DNA of 64,000 nucleotides from Telmatactis stephensoni (GCA_029948255.1 JALIZF010001710.1:186001-250000); one strand, 5' to 3'; counted from the stretch's first letter, positions 35,024 through 62,420 are shown. Notes: generated by a model from the letters alone, not told the origin. Made by a program: numbers and translations.

Positions 35024-35637
35024 TTAAGTGTTCGCTTAGTGAATGAAAGACTGCATAGCACTGACAGAGATACAGCAAAGTTGAAGTAGTTGAAGTATAT
35101 GTTCGTTTAATACAGGGGTTCCATTGAATATAATAAGTTATTTTTATCTACAGTTTGGTCTATACTATGGCTAGTTTCTACCGACGTGAAAGTTAAGCAT
35201 AACACGGACCTTTGGGCTTCCTGTGGTTTTCATGGCGTCAGTAGGCACTGAACAAGGGGGTCAATTGACCCCCTCCTTCCAGTGAAAAATAAAATCCTCA
35301 CTTGACTAAAGACCAACCCATGTACTGCCCTTCCAATGACTAAATTATCTATTGATAGTAGTACTATTATCCATACAACTGAGGTACGTTTTGTGAAATT
35401 ATAAAGCAACGAGAAAAGTGATTTTTTATAGACATTTTCGGCGCCTTGATTCCTATGTCAATATCTAAAGTATTGAAACTAACCAATAAGCTTTGCAGGC
35501 ACATAGGTGGACGGGCTGCTGTCGTGGGTGTGGTTTATGGCTGCAGCTTAATTGTCCCAGTGATATGTCGCGTCATGACAGTACCTGTAGCTTCTTTCAC
35601 AATCAGTCTTTAAATTAATGAATAAGGGTGCACGATA

Positions 35638-35792
35638 GAGCGTTTTTTGTATGAGTGGGAAACTGACCGTACCAGTTACGGTCAATGCACGGTACGGTTA
35701 CGTCAGGAAATTCGAATGTTTTTATAGACATTACGGTACTGACACGGTCACGGTACGGTACGGCCAGTTTCTCACTCATACGAAAACCGCTC
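35638..35792. mobile_element. 155-bp fold-back element rich in 'acggtac'
   Basis: Ends GAGCGTTTTTTGTATGAGTG and complement. The interior is built of 'acggtacggt', 'gtaccagttacggt' and similar words. Confidence 0.78.
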
Positions 35793-36330
35793 GAGGCTAG
35801 CCTTCTTCTTCTGCCCCCAAAACCACAGACCGCCAGCAACGCATGCGCAGGCCTATGTAGCAGGCGTTTCTGTGCAGGGATTTGGGAGGGGAAGGGGAGA
35901 GGGAAAAGAAGGGAGGAACGCCGAATAACGACCAAAAAAATTGGGCGAAATGAAACGACCCTCCTCCATTTTAAATCACTGCTTTTTAGCTGATTGAATA
36001 CCCAAATCAGAGAGGGAAAGAGGACACTTGGTAAATTAAAGGACAATTAATTTGTTTTTTTAGTCGAAAGAGGTCCAGACATGCCCTGACAACGATGTTA
36101 GCTATTTCAAATACAAAGAATCACCAGGAGATCGTGGCCAGACAGATCACGTCGGCTTTGGTGTTAATATTCACAGGTATGAATTCGCGCATGCGCAGTA
36201 TATTTTTTCTGAGTCTAATCTTTGTACATTGGTTCAAAAGGGACAGCCACAAGAAAACAAGTCTCGATATTTGACAATCGAGCCTGGGTTCCTTGTGGAA
36301 GAGCCGATTTGGAAGTTCCAATCACGTATG

Positions 36331-36696
36331 GACACGATCGTCATGTATGAATGAGCTTTTATCATGTAATTCCAAAAGTCACAGTACAGAAATATAATTA
36401 CCATAGCTGGAAAGAGCACGTCAAAATTAGTAAAACTGTGAAGTTTGAATGAAGTAACTTTCAACCTCACGAAGATATGAATTTTCCGAAATCGAAATTT
36501 TGTATGAAACAGCAAAGGTTTTCTTACAAATTCACACTTTTCAAAAATTCATATTCTCGCGAGTTTTGGATTTAATTCCTTCAAACTTCACTGTCTTGCT
36601 AATTTTAACATGCTCTTTCCAGCTATGGTAATTCTTTTTCTGTTTTACGAATGTAAAAATACCTGATAAAAGCTCATTGCGGGACACGATCATCGC
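36331..36696. mobile_element. fold-back element
   Basis: 'gagcttttatcatgtaatt' pairs with a complement near 36660-36680, and 'accatagctggaaagagca' pairs with 'tgctctttccagctatggt'. Central arms are more diverged. Confidence 0.7.
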
Positions 36697-37370
36697 TCAA
36701 AAGTCAAGTGCGAACTAGTATGTACAAATAAGCCAACCAAACTCTTTTGTCCTGCTAGCTGGTTGGATTGCTAAGACAAAGTTTTCTCAGACTCGCCTAT
36801 CTCTATACAGCGGTGGGGATGTTACACGAATTGTTGCAGTTATACTCTTCAGGAGTGAGGCTTTAGTCATTGTTTCATTGTCTTCTTCCAGCTTGCTTTC
36901 GATAGTTTTCGAATTATAACGACCTTTTGCTTTTATTGACAAGATCAGCTTTAGTTTCCAGTGTTTGTGCTATTTAGATTACTTGCCATTGAGTTTTTAA
37001 GTACATTTCAACCTTATTAACATCAGTTTTTTCTGAGTACTGTCTTTGCGTATGTATGTTTTCTCATAATCACCTTCTGAAATTGTTTTATTCCGCAATG
37101 AAATGATTTGTGGATTCATGTCGGCCCTAACACACCTGAGGACCTCTTGGAACTCAACGAAACACCATTAACTTTGAAGGTGTGCACCCGGGGGTGGGGG
37201 TGGGGGGGTGGCCCCTTTGTCGAGCAGTGGCCAGAAAGGAACTGGTAATGAGATAGGTCTTGAACCAGTCATCTTTCCTCTTTTAAACACCTCAGGTAGC
37301 CCAAAGTGGACGTCTGATCCTGCTAGAGGTTTTCAATATATATATACATTAGGGTACATTAAAGGTTATC

Positions 37371-51395
<14,025 letters not shown>

Positions 51396-51537
51396 CTGAA
51401 ATATAAAAGAGATTCATCATTATTAGTGAAAGTATTGAAAATTCGACTTTAAGGATCTTTTACTTCCGGTTCGTAACTGATCAAGCGAAACTTGCGTCAC
51501 TACGAAACGAAATTCATAATATATAATAATTGTTATA

Positions 51538-51828
51538 TTATGCGCGCTCTGATTGGTCGAGAACCATTGGTGATTACTGAGTACACACGCATAGATGACG
51601 TCATTGAATTGTACGCGCGCTCTGATTGGTTAAAATGTTCCGATGAATATTATATAAAACAAATAAATTCCGTTTTTCGTGGTCTGTCAGAAGATGTCGA
51701 AACGCGGTTAGAACAATAGTCACGCCACTCGTCTGACTTGGCCTCGTGCCGTACTTTTTGTTCACAGGCCTACCACATTTTGACGTCATTTGTGCATGCG
51801 TTATAGTATCAACGCACGGAAAACTGGA
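51538..51828. mobile_element. CCAAT/CRE-type MITE, copy 4
   Basis: 'tatgcgcgctctgattggtc' at the left, an internal repeat 'tgtacgcgcgctctgattgg', 'tagatgacgtcattgaattg', and the right end 'caacgcacggaaaactggaa'. It lies about 140 bp upstream of the first coding exon of the receptor gene. Confidence 0.8.
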
Positions 51829-52423
51829 ATATTTTTCTTAAATAAAAGCTACTTTTTCCAACTCTGAAGAATATCAAAATATTTTGTACGACAGGTTGTG
51901 GTTTTTAAAGAATCGAGACTACTTTATTACAGGAAATTAATATAAATCTCCGTTAAATTAATGTATTGGAAATTAGCGCGGCTTAAGTTAACGCGAATTG
52001 AGTGCAAAAAATATCTTCCAAAAATTAACACGCAATACAAAGCTAAGTCGTATTCATTTCAATAAAAATAACGCGATGAATTAAATAAGTCATTATATTA
52101 ACTCGAGTATAATATTATTTAATTTAGAGTTTTTATTATTATGATTCAGAGACATTTCAGTAGAAATTCCGGCATTAGAGGTTGACATTTCATTCGAAAT
52201 CGAAAATAAAATCAAAGAAAATGAATAAATACATGTAGGGACTGCCAGTCATATCTATGGTTGCTCTTTTTCTGTAAATTAATCATGACGTTTGCTTGGA
52301 TTCAGCTTGATTTTCGCTGTAGTGTTACTGTACCGTAACTGTGTTACGCGACACTTTTCTAGGCATTTATATATTCTCAGTGATTTTGTAGTTTATTTTG
52401 GCAAGGGAAGTTCGTGACGTAAT

Positions 52424-52515
52424 AATAATGATAAACTTTATTATACACAGTAAATCTTTCAACGGTAAGGCTGATTTACAAAGATGCTGCGTTTAACTTA
52501 AATACAAATAAATTA
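52424..52515 (-). mobile_element. possible LINE 3' tail
   Basis: (TAA)-rich start followed by 'aaactttattatacacag', similar in layout to the LINE 3' end at 17257. Too short for a firm call. Confidence 0.25.
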
Positions 52516-52797
52516 ATTAATAACCAAATGGAATTGGATGTAGATTTTCATGACAGTTTGTTATGGCTATAGTTCAGTGTTGGACCTAGTAGGTACAGGT
52601 CCAATTGTACTGCATATTCTGAGCTCATAAGTCAAACTGGACTCCAATACCTAAGTTGTACTGTGGATTTCATCTATCAGTTCAGGAGATCTTCTCACAC
52701 TGTAACTTACTTTGAATTCTTATTAGACGTATTTTCCTTACCGTACTGTGTGTACGGTAACCGCCGTATCCTTACGGTGACCCATACACCCTTGGTT

Positions 52798-53612
52798 CCG
52801 ATTCCTTAACCGTACCGTGCGTAATTTCCGTAAGCGTACATTGCTTTATATGCCCCAAAGTACACCATTTCCGCAATCGTACCGTGCTATACATGCCGTA
52901 CTGTGCGTAATTTCCGTAAGCGTACATTGCTTTATATGCCCCAAAGTACACCATTTCCGCAATCGTACCGTGCTATACATGCCGTACTGTGCGTAATTTC
53001 CGTAAGCGTACATTGCTTTATATGCCCCAAAGTACACCATTTCCGCAATCGTACCGTGCTATACATGCCGTACTGTGCGTAATTTCCGTAAGCGTACATT
53101 GCTTTATATGCCCCAAAGTACACCATTTCCGCAATCGTACCGTGCTATACATGCCGTACTGTGCGTAATTTCCGTAAGCGTACATTGCTTTATATGACCC
53201 AAAGTACACCATTTCCGCAATCGTACCGTGCTATACATGCCGTACTGTGCGTAATTTCCGTAAGCGTACATTGCTTTATATGCCCCAAAGTACACCATTT
53301 CCGCAATCGGACCGTGCTATACATGCCGTACTGTGCGTAATTTCCGTAAGCGTACATTGCTTTATATGCCCCAAAGTACACCATTTCCGCAATCGTACCG
53401 TGCTATACATGCCGTACCGTGCGTCATTTCCGTAAGCGTACATTGCGTTATTTCCGCAATCGTACCGTGCTATACATGCCGTACCGTGCGTCATTTCCGT
53501 AAGCGTACATTGCGTTATATGCCCCAAAGTACACCATTTCCGCAATCGTACCGTGCTATACATGCCGTACTGTGCGTAATTTCCGCAACCATACCGTGCT
53601 ACAGATGCTGTA
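52798..53612. repeat. 86-bp tandem array, about 9 copies
   Basis: The unit contains 'gtaatttccgtaagcgtaca', 'atgccccaaagtacaccatt' and 'cgtaccgtgctatacatgcc'. Most copies are almost identical; those at 53410-53530 carry a deletion and point changes. Minus-strand ORFs of 64 aa repeat every 86 bp because the unit lacks stops in that frame. Confidence 0.96.
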
Positions 53613-53619
53613 GGTCTCT

Positions 53620-56600
53620 CATATATCAGTTTGGGAGAAAAAATGGAACGATTTAAACTGAAAGGAAAAAGTTTCTGAAAACGTGACTGAAATCTTCAAA
53701 TGGACAACCAAGATAAGGTTAACCAAGATTAGGTTGAAACATCTGAAAGTCACGCGTATTCGTAAAGAGAAATTAAAACCTAATAATTTTTTAAGATAAA
53801 ACTTTTTAAAGCCAGTCAATATACTTAAATTCCCTAAGTTCATGTTGACAGTAGCTACTAGTTACCAGCACTTTCGCATATGTGCGTCTCAACAAATGCG
53901 GCTAGCACACCATGTTTTTTCAATTTTAATTTTTTTTTATTATTATCTCAGTCTGAAGTTAAAACCCTTTCCTATCTGATGAAAATTGCAACGACGAAAT
54001 AGCGAAAAATCAATTACGTAAAAACCAGCGAGCTATATAACCCGCGCTTACCAGCTACGAGCCGTTATCAAGTTTATCTGTGAAAAAGTTAGCTAGCTTA
54101 ATGTATACAATTGCAGAGAAAATGGGAACAGATCACAAAAATGTAAAACCTTTCTGTAACATGTAATTTTCAAAACCTTTGAACAGTTGATTGACAGTTC
54201 GAAAGGTTGAATACATTTGCTATTGAGAAAGTGACTTATTTTAATTTTATACTTACTACTTCTTAAATACGGTAATTTGGTTTGTTTTGAGGAATTTCTG
54301 CGGCTGATCATTGAGGAAATCGTAAAACGTTCAGCAGCAAATTTCTTAACAGGGCAAAAATAGAACTATTTTCGAGAACATTAAAAAATGGCTGAAGAGC
54401 TTTTAATTTCTCGTTTATTTGTAACTTAAAAATAACAAAATTTCACAAAAACATTAATTAAATATCTAAATAAAATTGTTACTTTTTTAGGGGGTATGAC
54501 TACTTTTCACAGCCTGATTGTTAAATTGAATTGTACATCGATAACACGACGATTTTTGTTAATGAATTTACATACATTTCTTACTAGTAAAGAAAAGCAT
54601 TTTTGGTTAGATTATAATTCCTAGGCTTAATCAAACATCGTTTGGTCTTATTACTGACGATATTAGAAATTTACAAAGTTAAACAATTCTCGTTTTGTAA
54701 AGTCAACTTTCACTATGTTTCTAGTAACGATTTGTGTTGAGTTCTTCGACATGTGTTGACGAACTTTCTTTGTGATGCTTAATGTTATAATACATTCATT
54801 CAAACTATACTTTACTAATTTAAGTAGCACAAAATGCTATTTGACTTTTTTAATAAACAGAGCTATATTTCCTTCTCGCAAAATTCTTATTCAAATTTAA
54901 GAAATAATTTTTCCTAAATCTTACCTGATTTCTGTATTTTCTTTCATAATCCTGCTTCATAAAAGCTCAGAGAACTTCAAACCATTCCCATATCATTCTG
55001 TATCATTAAACTTGACAGAACACGTTTAAGATGAGTCAAAGTAGAATTGACGTAGCTGTGTTATCTATTAATCTCGGACAGAATATAACAACTTCACAAA
55101 GCAATAAACTCAGTAGAAGCCCCCGAGTTAAATCTAGCATTTTCGTGCTTTACCCAATGCAAATCTATCAGTATACATTGTTATGGTAATTAATGATAAT
55201 AATTAGACTTGAGGATTTACTCTGTCTATGCAATTACGATAAAGAGCACTTTCTTTACATAGATTTGGAATTCATATTCACACCTACATTTTCATAAAAA
55301 CACTTTTTCTGTCAAGCATTTGAATATCTGTCTTCAATGATTTGCATTTCCGACTCTTGTGGCGAGAAAAATTGAGTTGAATTCGTGATAATGAAAGAAA
55401 TTCTACGGAGGAAATGTGCCGTATTTGTTAGATAATAGTTATAACGCTTTAAGTTTTATGTTGGGTTCTTTAAAACGCTCTTCAAAAGACCTTTTAAAAG
55501 ACTTTTTTATTGGGAATGTACCTTAAAATTTGGACAATTCAGTCGATTCAACGAAATTCAGCTTAAATCTGTCAATCTTAACAGTAATAACGGTTAATTA
55601 TCGAAAATCTTCCTCTCCTTTAAGTTAATCATAAGAAATAATCACACTTCAAAAGCATCTCAATTTCACAGGGTGTCTTCCCATGTCATTGGGGTTCTGG
55701 CGGGAAATGAGATCACGGCCACGATATGGCGCTCGCGGTGAGAAATGGCGGGAAAAATACAAAGATTGATATCTAAAAAATTATTCTATTGAAAACCTCT
55801 TCGAGATTATTCTTTCTCTCCTGTTATTGATAAATGCTAAAGGAAAAAGAGGTAAATTTTAAGCTAAAAGGTTATACAAATGACCATTTTAAGAAAAGTG
55901 CAAATTAATGACATGGGGCGGTTATTTAGAGAATGTGTTTCCGAGGACGTGCTTGAGGTCACTAATTGAATCCTAAACCATAATATAGAACAAGCTTTCC
56001 TTCCTTGACAAAATAACTATAAATAAAACTAATTTTATCCATTTAGAGAGAAATTAGACAAGTCAAAAGCAACATCACCGAAATTATGACGCAAAAATAA
56101 CCAACTAAAAACTTTGGCAATTAAATCGTTTGCCTCATATGATTTTAAATTTTGAATTTCATGAATGCCATGGTTTTCCTTCATGGCTAGTCAGTGAGGA
56201 CGATTTCTCAAATAAATAACCTCGGAGGATTGAAATGAGAATAGACTAATATAAGGAAAGCGAAGGATGTACACTGTTGTGCAAATGTTATCTTAATCAT
56301 TGAGGTAGTTGACCAAAATATTTTGGTTTCGACGTCACAGAAAGAAAACGAGTGATCATTTTCCCCTTTAATATTTGAACAACATTTTTGGATGTTGACT
56401 CAGAAATGACACAAACACTTAGAGAAATTGTTTATTTTGTATTTCCAATTGCCTTGGTACTTGAATTGGTCATTAGGCCAAGAGGAGAGAAATAAATATA
56501 GTAGGAAATTAACTCGCCGTTGTTTTGTTTGCCGACTACTTTGCTTGCCTATCACTGCATTAATATTCAAAGCGGAAAAATCAAAGATGTCTAAAATCGT

Positions 56601-57890
56601 GGAAAGAAATAGCACATCTCGCTAAATGAATGACTATTTTTCTAGCCAAATTAGATTTATATTCTAAACTGTAAACGCGAGAAATGACTGACTTGCACTA
56701 TAACGTAAAAAAAGTAATAATAACACAACTTGTTCTTTAGTAAGAGCATGTAAACAGGAAAGGTAAGAAAGGAATTGCCTTCGGCTATGTACCTGTCGCA
56801 TTCTTTGTTTTCCAATTTTTATTTTCAATGAAAAAGAACAGTGACTTAAGTTTCGACAACACAGAACAACACGTCTAGCTTTTGTTCGATAAACATTGGA
56901 AGACAAAAAGATAGGGATGATTATATGATATATATATATATAACTATGATTATATGGCAATCTTGGTACTTCGTTTGCCTACAATTTTGGGACCTTTTTC
57001 TCGTTTCATTTGGTATGATAAATGGAAATAACGCTATCATTGAAACAAATTGAAATAATACTATTCCGTGCAGGTTTAGAAGTGAGAGATGGCTATAAGG
57101 ATTAGAAAATTACGCCCTGTTAATTGTGAGATTTGTCCAGATTTCTACCATTTTTTCCTCTAATAGGGAGATTTCACAGCAATCATTTTTAAACAGTACA
57201 AACAATAAAACTTTTCTCCTACTGAAGCATTGAAATATTTTGTCATTCAGTAGTTATTCCCGCCTTGCCCTCAAAGATGAATGCCATGAGATCTCTTGAT
57301 TAGAAATGAACAGACGCGCTTGGACAGAAAAATAACAATAAATGCATAACTCTCTCATATGACTTTGAATTTTTTTGCTAATATCTCAAAATTTTACTGG
57401 AATCATTTGTCATTGTTAGTTTAAATGGCTTTTCTCTCTTCCTCTCTCAATGCACCAAACAGACCATTCTTTGTAATCGCGTACTCTTTGTGGAAACCGG
57501 TTTCATTTACTTAAAACTTTTTCAGTCCATTTTACATTGATGTTGATCAACTGAAGAAAGCAAGAAATTATTGTACCAAGATTTCAATATAACACATTTC
57601 AGCGCACATTAAAAGAGATTATTAATTCTCAAAAAAAGTTGTTATTTTCGATTAACCATCAGGACATGAAAAATGCAGAAAAATGCAACAAGAAACAACA
57701 ACAATGAAAACAAAGCAGAAAAGGAAATTATAGAATATATGAAACTAAATTTTCAATTAAACAATTTCCAAAGGGGAAACGCTTGTCACCTTATTCGTAT
57801 CACAACAAGCGTTAGTCGTGTGATTCAATACATTTAAAGTAGCAAATGTTATATAATTTAAGTTAACATCATCTATAGAACAATACTTTT
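53620..57890. other. intergenic, AT-rich; no gene seen
   Basis: About 4.3 kb upstream of the receptor gene. ORFs are short and without recognisable domains. The only feature of note is a good splice donor on the minus strand at 54924. Confidence 0.5.
54925..55020 (-). other. candidate 5' noncoding exon of the GABA-B-like gene
   Basis: The first coding exon begins at an acceptor, so an upstream exon must exist. On the minus strand, AAATCAG|GTAAGATTT at 54925/54924 is the strongest donor noticed upstream. An octamer ATTTGCAT lies about 230 bp further upstream (about 55158). The 5' limit given is arbitrary. Confidence 0.2.
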
Positions 57891-57896
57891 AGATTA

Positions 57897-58295
57897 AAGT
57901 GGAGCCTCCATGAGTGACCACCTCTATTAGACTAACAACTCTATTAAACGACCACTTTGTAATTACAGTGGAACCTCCATGAGTGACCACCTCTATTAGA
58001 CTAACAACTCTATTAAACGACCACTTTATAATTACCGTGGAACCTCGGTGAGTGACCACCTCTATTAGACTAACAACCTCTATTCAACGACCACTTTGTA
58101 ATTACAGTGGAACCTCCATGAGTGACCACCTCTATTAGACTAACAACCTCTATTCAACGACCACTTTATAATTACCGTGGAACCTCCATGAGTGACCACC
58201 TCTATTACACTAACAACCTCTATTAAACGACCACTTTGTAATTACAGTGGAACTTCGGTGAGTGACCACCTCTATAAGACAAACATCCAGAACCT
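57897..58295. repeat. 69-70-bp tandem array, about 6 copies
   Basis: The unit starts 'cagtggaacctccatgagtg' and contains 'gaccacctctattaga' and 'aacgaccactttgtaatta'. The start resembles the terminal repeats of pogo/Tigger-type transposons. Confidence 0.92.
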
Positions 58296-58299
58296 CTAT

Positions 58300-59860
58300 G
58301 CCGGAATAACTACCCCTACGAGGCCACCAACCTTAAATATACCATTATTAATGATGCTGGTCCATTAATCACTAATCAATGATTCCTCTGCAGTAAGCGA
58401 CCTCAGTTTTTCTTTGAAATTGATTAAGCATGTTGCTTACAAAAACGATCTGTACTTATTAAATGGTATGATAAAACCGTGAGAGTTAACCACTTGATCA
58501 GATCAAACATACTTCATGCTGCAGGGCATGGACACAGCTAAGATCACGTATTGATAGTAATCACGCGATGGCAGCACCGTCATCGGCCTTGAGGAACATG
58601 TCGGCGGCCGCCTTTGAAGTCTAGAGCTGCGCTTCCAAGCTAATTTCTCAAATATGGCTTAATTATTGAATATATTTGTGATATAGTTTGTGATAAAAAG
58701 TACAGTTGACTTTATTTAGGCTTTTTATTTAATTCAATTAGGGTAGTTTGATTATCAGAGAATGACAAAAAAAGTTCGTTTTTCTTTCCGTGGAGGCTGG
58801 GATCGAGCAAGAAGAATTTCTTGCCATATAAGGATGTAGGATTTCCATATAAGGCGACTTCATCACAATAACAAAAATAGTCCAAACATTTACTAAATTA
58901 AAGGCTAAAGAACAATTCAATTATCTATGAAGTACAGTAAAAGTTATTATTCCTTTTGTACAGATTAGTCTGTCAAGAGAGAAAAATTTGTCAGTTTAAG
59001 GAGCTGTGTCTTCTTTGTATCGTAGGTCGCTTGAAATTTGTGAGCGACCACACAAGAAGCCCAAGGAGCGTAATAAGAGACTTTATCGCGATTACAAAAA
59101 GAGTCGAACATTAATGTAAATATATTTTTGGCAATAATTGCTTTTAATAGCTGTTGGCCGCCTATACAAACGTTTTGGGAAGCTTTTAGATTAAGTTTGC
59201 AAAAACAAGTCGATCTTATCAAATTGTTCTCGATGTTATCAGACAAAATGGCTAACAACTCAATTCAACAAATTGATAATCTTTCTTTCTTCTTCTTTTT
59301 TCTTTGATTTCTTATCGAATACAGCAACGTCTTAAACATTCTAAGTAACTGACCAAGTTTTTTTAACATATTTTTAAAAATAAATCAGTTTGTGTGGATT
59401 ATATATAAAACAATACCGAACAAAACGAAACACAAACAAACAATGCATCAAAAACAAGAAAACGAAAAAGAAAACCAAAACACAAAACCTACACTAAATG
59501 AAACATAAGAAAATAAAACAGAACCTTAGACATCTGAAACGTGGCATGAATTTTATATTTACACCGTCATTATTTTTGCCGTCAGTTTTTCTCAGTTATA
59601 AATGATGACAGCATTGATAACCAACTAAATTGTCTGACTGAAATTTTGATCATCAGCATGATCTAATCGTGTCAGGCAAATTTACTTATGTTAGTCTCTA
59701 TCGTTCATGCTAATTTAGAGTCTCACAAAACCACTGTTGTTTTTCCTTGTCTTTCGCTGGTTAGCTGATGCTCATAGCTTAGTTATAATTCAAAGCAACT
59801 CCAATAACTTTATTAAAGTCTCTATCTTCTAGCAGGACACAGGTGCCCTACTAGTCGGGG
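58300..59860. other. intergenic; no gene seen
   Basis: AT-rich with A-rich stretches (59400-59520). No domain, RNA gene or clear element recognised. Confidence 0.45.
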
Positions 59861-59989
59861 AGACAATATAAATATGTAATATGTAATATGTAATTTGTGA
59901 CTAGCGAGGCACGAGATTGGCACAAATTGATATTTTGCCGGTACGGAGGACTATATGAGTTCGTGCGTGTATAGCGTCTTGTACCTTGT

Positions 59990-60275
59990 GTATTCGAGTG
60001 TATAAATAGTTTGCTGGCTGTGTGTTAGTTGTTCTACGGTCAGCCCCACGGACTCGTTCAGTGCTGCCTTAGTTTTTCTTCACATGTATATTGTTTCATA
60101 GTTATTCGTTAATATGTCTCTGTAGACCTTAAAACCCCAAAGGTTTAATCATAGGATTGGCTGGGCGCTCACGTTCCCTTTTTCCACAGTGTGGTTTTGG
60201 GTTTTCGTGAACGGCTATGATGCTTAGGTAAGAATCTTTTCTACGTGCATTGCTGTAATTAGAATAAATCTATCA
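59990..60275 (+). promoter_or_regulatory. LTR-like promoter/poly(A) arrangement (possible solo LTR)
   Basis: TATAAATA at 60001-60008 is followed by about 260 bp and AATAAA at 60263-60268, the layout of an LTR. No matching second LTR, target duplication or retroelement ORF was found, so this may be chance. Confidence 0.2.
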
Positions 60276-60479
60276 CGGGCTTGGCTTACCCACCTAGCCA
60301 TGCATCAAATGTGTTGTGAGTAGTGTTTATTAGGACGTAGTGTAGTTAATTTTATAGACTGTATTTAGTGACCACTTCAATTTAACGATTACTCACTGGT
60401 TTTGAATCACACTTGAATCTTATTTCTACTGTTTTCGTAGGGTGTGCAGCTTTCCTTATTTCTCACTTGCAGAGCAGAT

Positions 60480-60620
60480 TTCACATGAGTATGAAACGGA
60501 CCGGGCCGCGCCATGTCGTCATTGCCGTGATATCTATAGTTTCTATTCGAAATTCCTGCCGTAACTGTGCCGTGACCGTGCGCGGTGCTGTTTTCACAGT
60601 CATACGAAATCTACTCAAGA
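60480..60620. repeat. fragment of the 'gccgtgaccgtg' repeat group
   Basis: 'cacatgagtatgaaacggac' and 'cacagtcatacgaaa' recall the ends of the element at 35638, with 'ccgtaactgtgccgtgaccg' inside. A further fragment lies at about 62300-62390. Confidence 0.45.
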
Positions 60621-61599
60621 AGGCCGTTCCACTGTGCACAGACATACAATCAAACCATTCTGCAATGGCATTCATGGAAACTCACTTGGTACACTCATAT
60701 CTCACTCGGCTAATGCAAAAGTTTTGAATTTTTGGAGATTCAAAAGTAAATTCCAGGCCCGTTCCATACACCTATCATGTATCTAGTTGCTGCTTTGCCT
60801 TTAGTTACTGCTGAATCAATATCGGCAAAAGGGCGGTGTCTGAATTAATTCGGTACGGCAGCAAACATCTTCGGAAGGGTCTGTCACGCTACGCGACAAT
60901 TAACAAAACATGAACGCCGTCTGAATCAACCGCGCTCCAAAGTCAAACTCAAATAATATTAGGTACGACAGCAATGAGGATTACAGGTTCAGCGTATGAA
61001 GCGGGTTCAGTTGCACTAAAATTACCATGTGTCGGATTTATCAAAAGAATGTATTACTTTATTCCACTCATGTAGTTTGAAAACACCTGCCAATAGAGGC
61101 GTTAAGTTCTCATTCACGCGAATTTCAAGAACAAGCTGTAGACAGAGAATAACATTGTAGTATGCTTTACAGCAAAATCTCCACCACACAGACGAAACGT
61201 AAGTAAACACGACAGCCGTGAAGACTCGACGCTTAAAGTTAACGTGCAAATATTTTTACTAACTTATTCACCTTATTTTGTTATGCGGACAGATGTTTAT
61301 CAATAAAGATATAAAATAGCTAATGATATGATATGATATAAAATAGCTAATGATATAATGATATCCTTTTTGAACGGAAAATGTAGAAGTTGGCCATGGA
61401 GTTATTTACCTTGCAGCGGTTTTGTAAAGTAGGAGCCTGAGTTAAATTGTTTGCAGTTATTGTATAATGATTTGTGGCACTGCGGTTTTATGAAAGACTT
61501 ACTGTCGTGGCTGTATCATTCAGTTTTAAAATCCCTATACTTTGGACACTCGAAAACAACGCTTGTTTTGAAAGTATAAAACCATACAAATAAAATGGG

Positions 61600-61715
61600 C
61601 CCAGTTGTTCGAAAGCAGGCTAGCGCTAACCCAGGACTAAATCTAACGAAACCCATTGATTTAAATCCTTGGGTAATGTTTTTGAACAATAAACTGGGCT
61701 CAGTTGTTTGTCTGA
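61600..61715. repeat. MITE-like 'gggcccagttgttcgaa' repeat
   Basis: Inverted 'cagttgttcgaa'-type ends and an 'acccaggactaaat' interior. Related fragments are at 43660-43765, 48185-48262 and 49860-49960. Confidence 0.5.
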
Positions 61716-62420
61716 GCTCATTTAAGCAGCTGTTGATTTACACACTTCAAGACTTAGGGAACTGATCTCACCTTATTTTGGTAACCAAAGTTCTCCTCAA
61801 TCAACTCTCAAGATTTAAGTCTCAGTGGTTAAGCTGTTGTTTACGTACGTACTGAGGCGTTTTCTACTAACTTCGTTGTTAGCTTTTACACTGACTGTGG
61901 ATCCTGAACTAACCTATTTATCACGAGACCACCACCAGCTATTGCTCATATGAAGCTTTTGACGTAATTCAAAACTTTGTTTACAGCTTGTGCAAAACGT
62001 ACACTGCGATATCGCAATAAATGTTGTGGACGTTTGCTTGTTGCTACGAGTTACAAAACGATCAGAGCGATAATCATATCTTAGAGAAAAAAATATGATC
62101 AATATTTAATGAGGTAATGCTAGCTGAGGATAAAATCTTAAACTATACAGTTAAATAACAATTGATAAAAAATAGAATGAATGAAATTATAATAAAAAAG
62201 AAATACTTACGCTAAGGTCTTTACAAAAGTATAGTTAACCGAGGACAAAATAAAGTGAACATAAATAAAATTAACAAATAATAATATTGATAATAGTGAT
62301 ATCGGATCGCACTGTGCCTTGACCGTGTCAGTTGCGTGATTCGAGATCCCTTTTGTATCCATGCCGTGCCGTGCCCAGCGTTTTCAAATTAACAGAAAAA
62401 CAGTTGCTCAAGGTAGTTAA

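Noticed and set aside
52772..53656. Series of 64-aa ORFs and apparent CRISPR-like regular array
   Set aside because: Contiguous 86-bp tandem repeats without variable spacers; the genome is eukaryotic.
60413..60727. 104-aa plus-strand ORF
   Set aside because: Overlaps a fragment of the 'ccgtgaccgtg' repeat group and has no recognisable domain.
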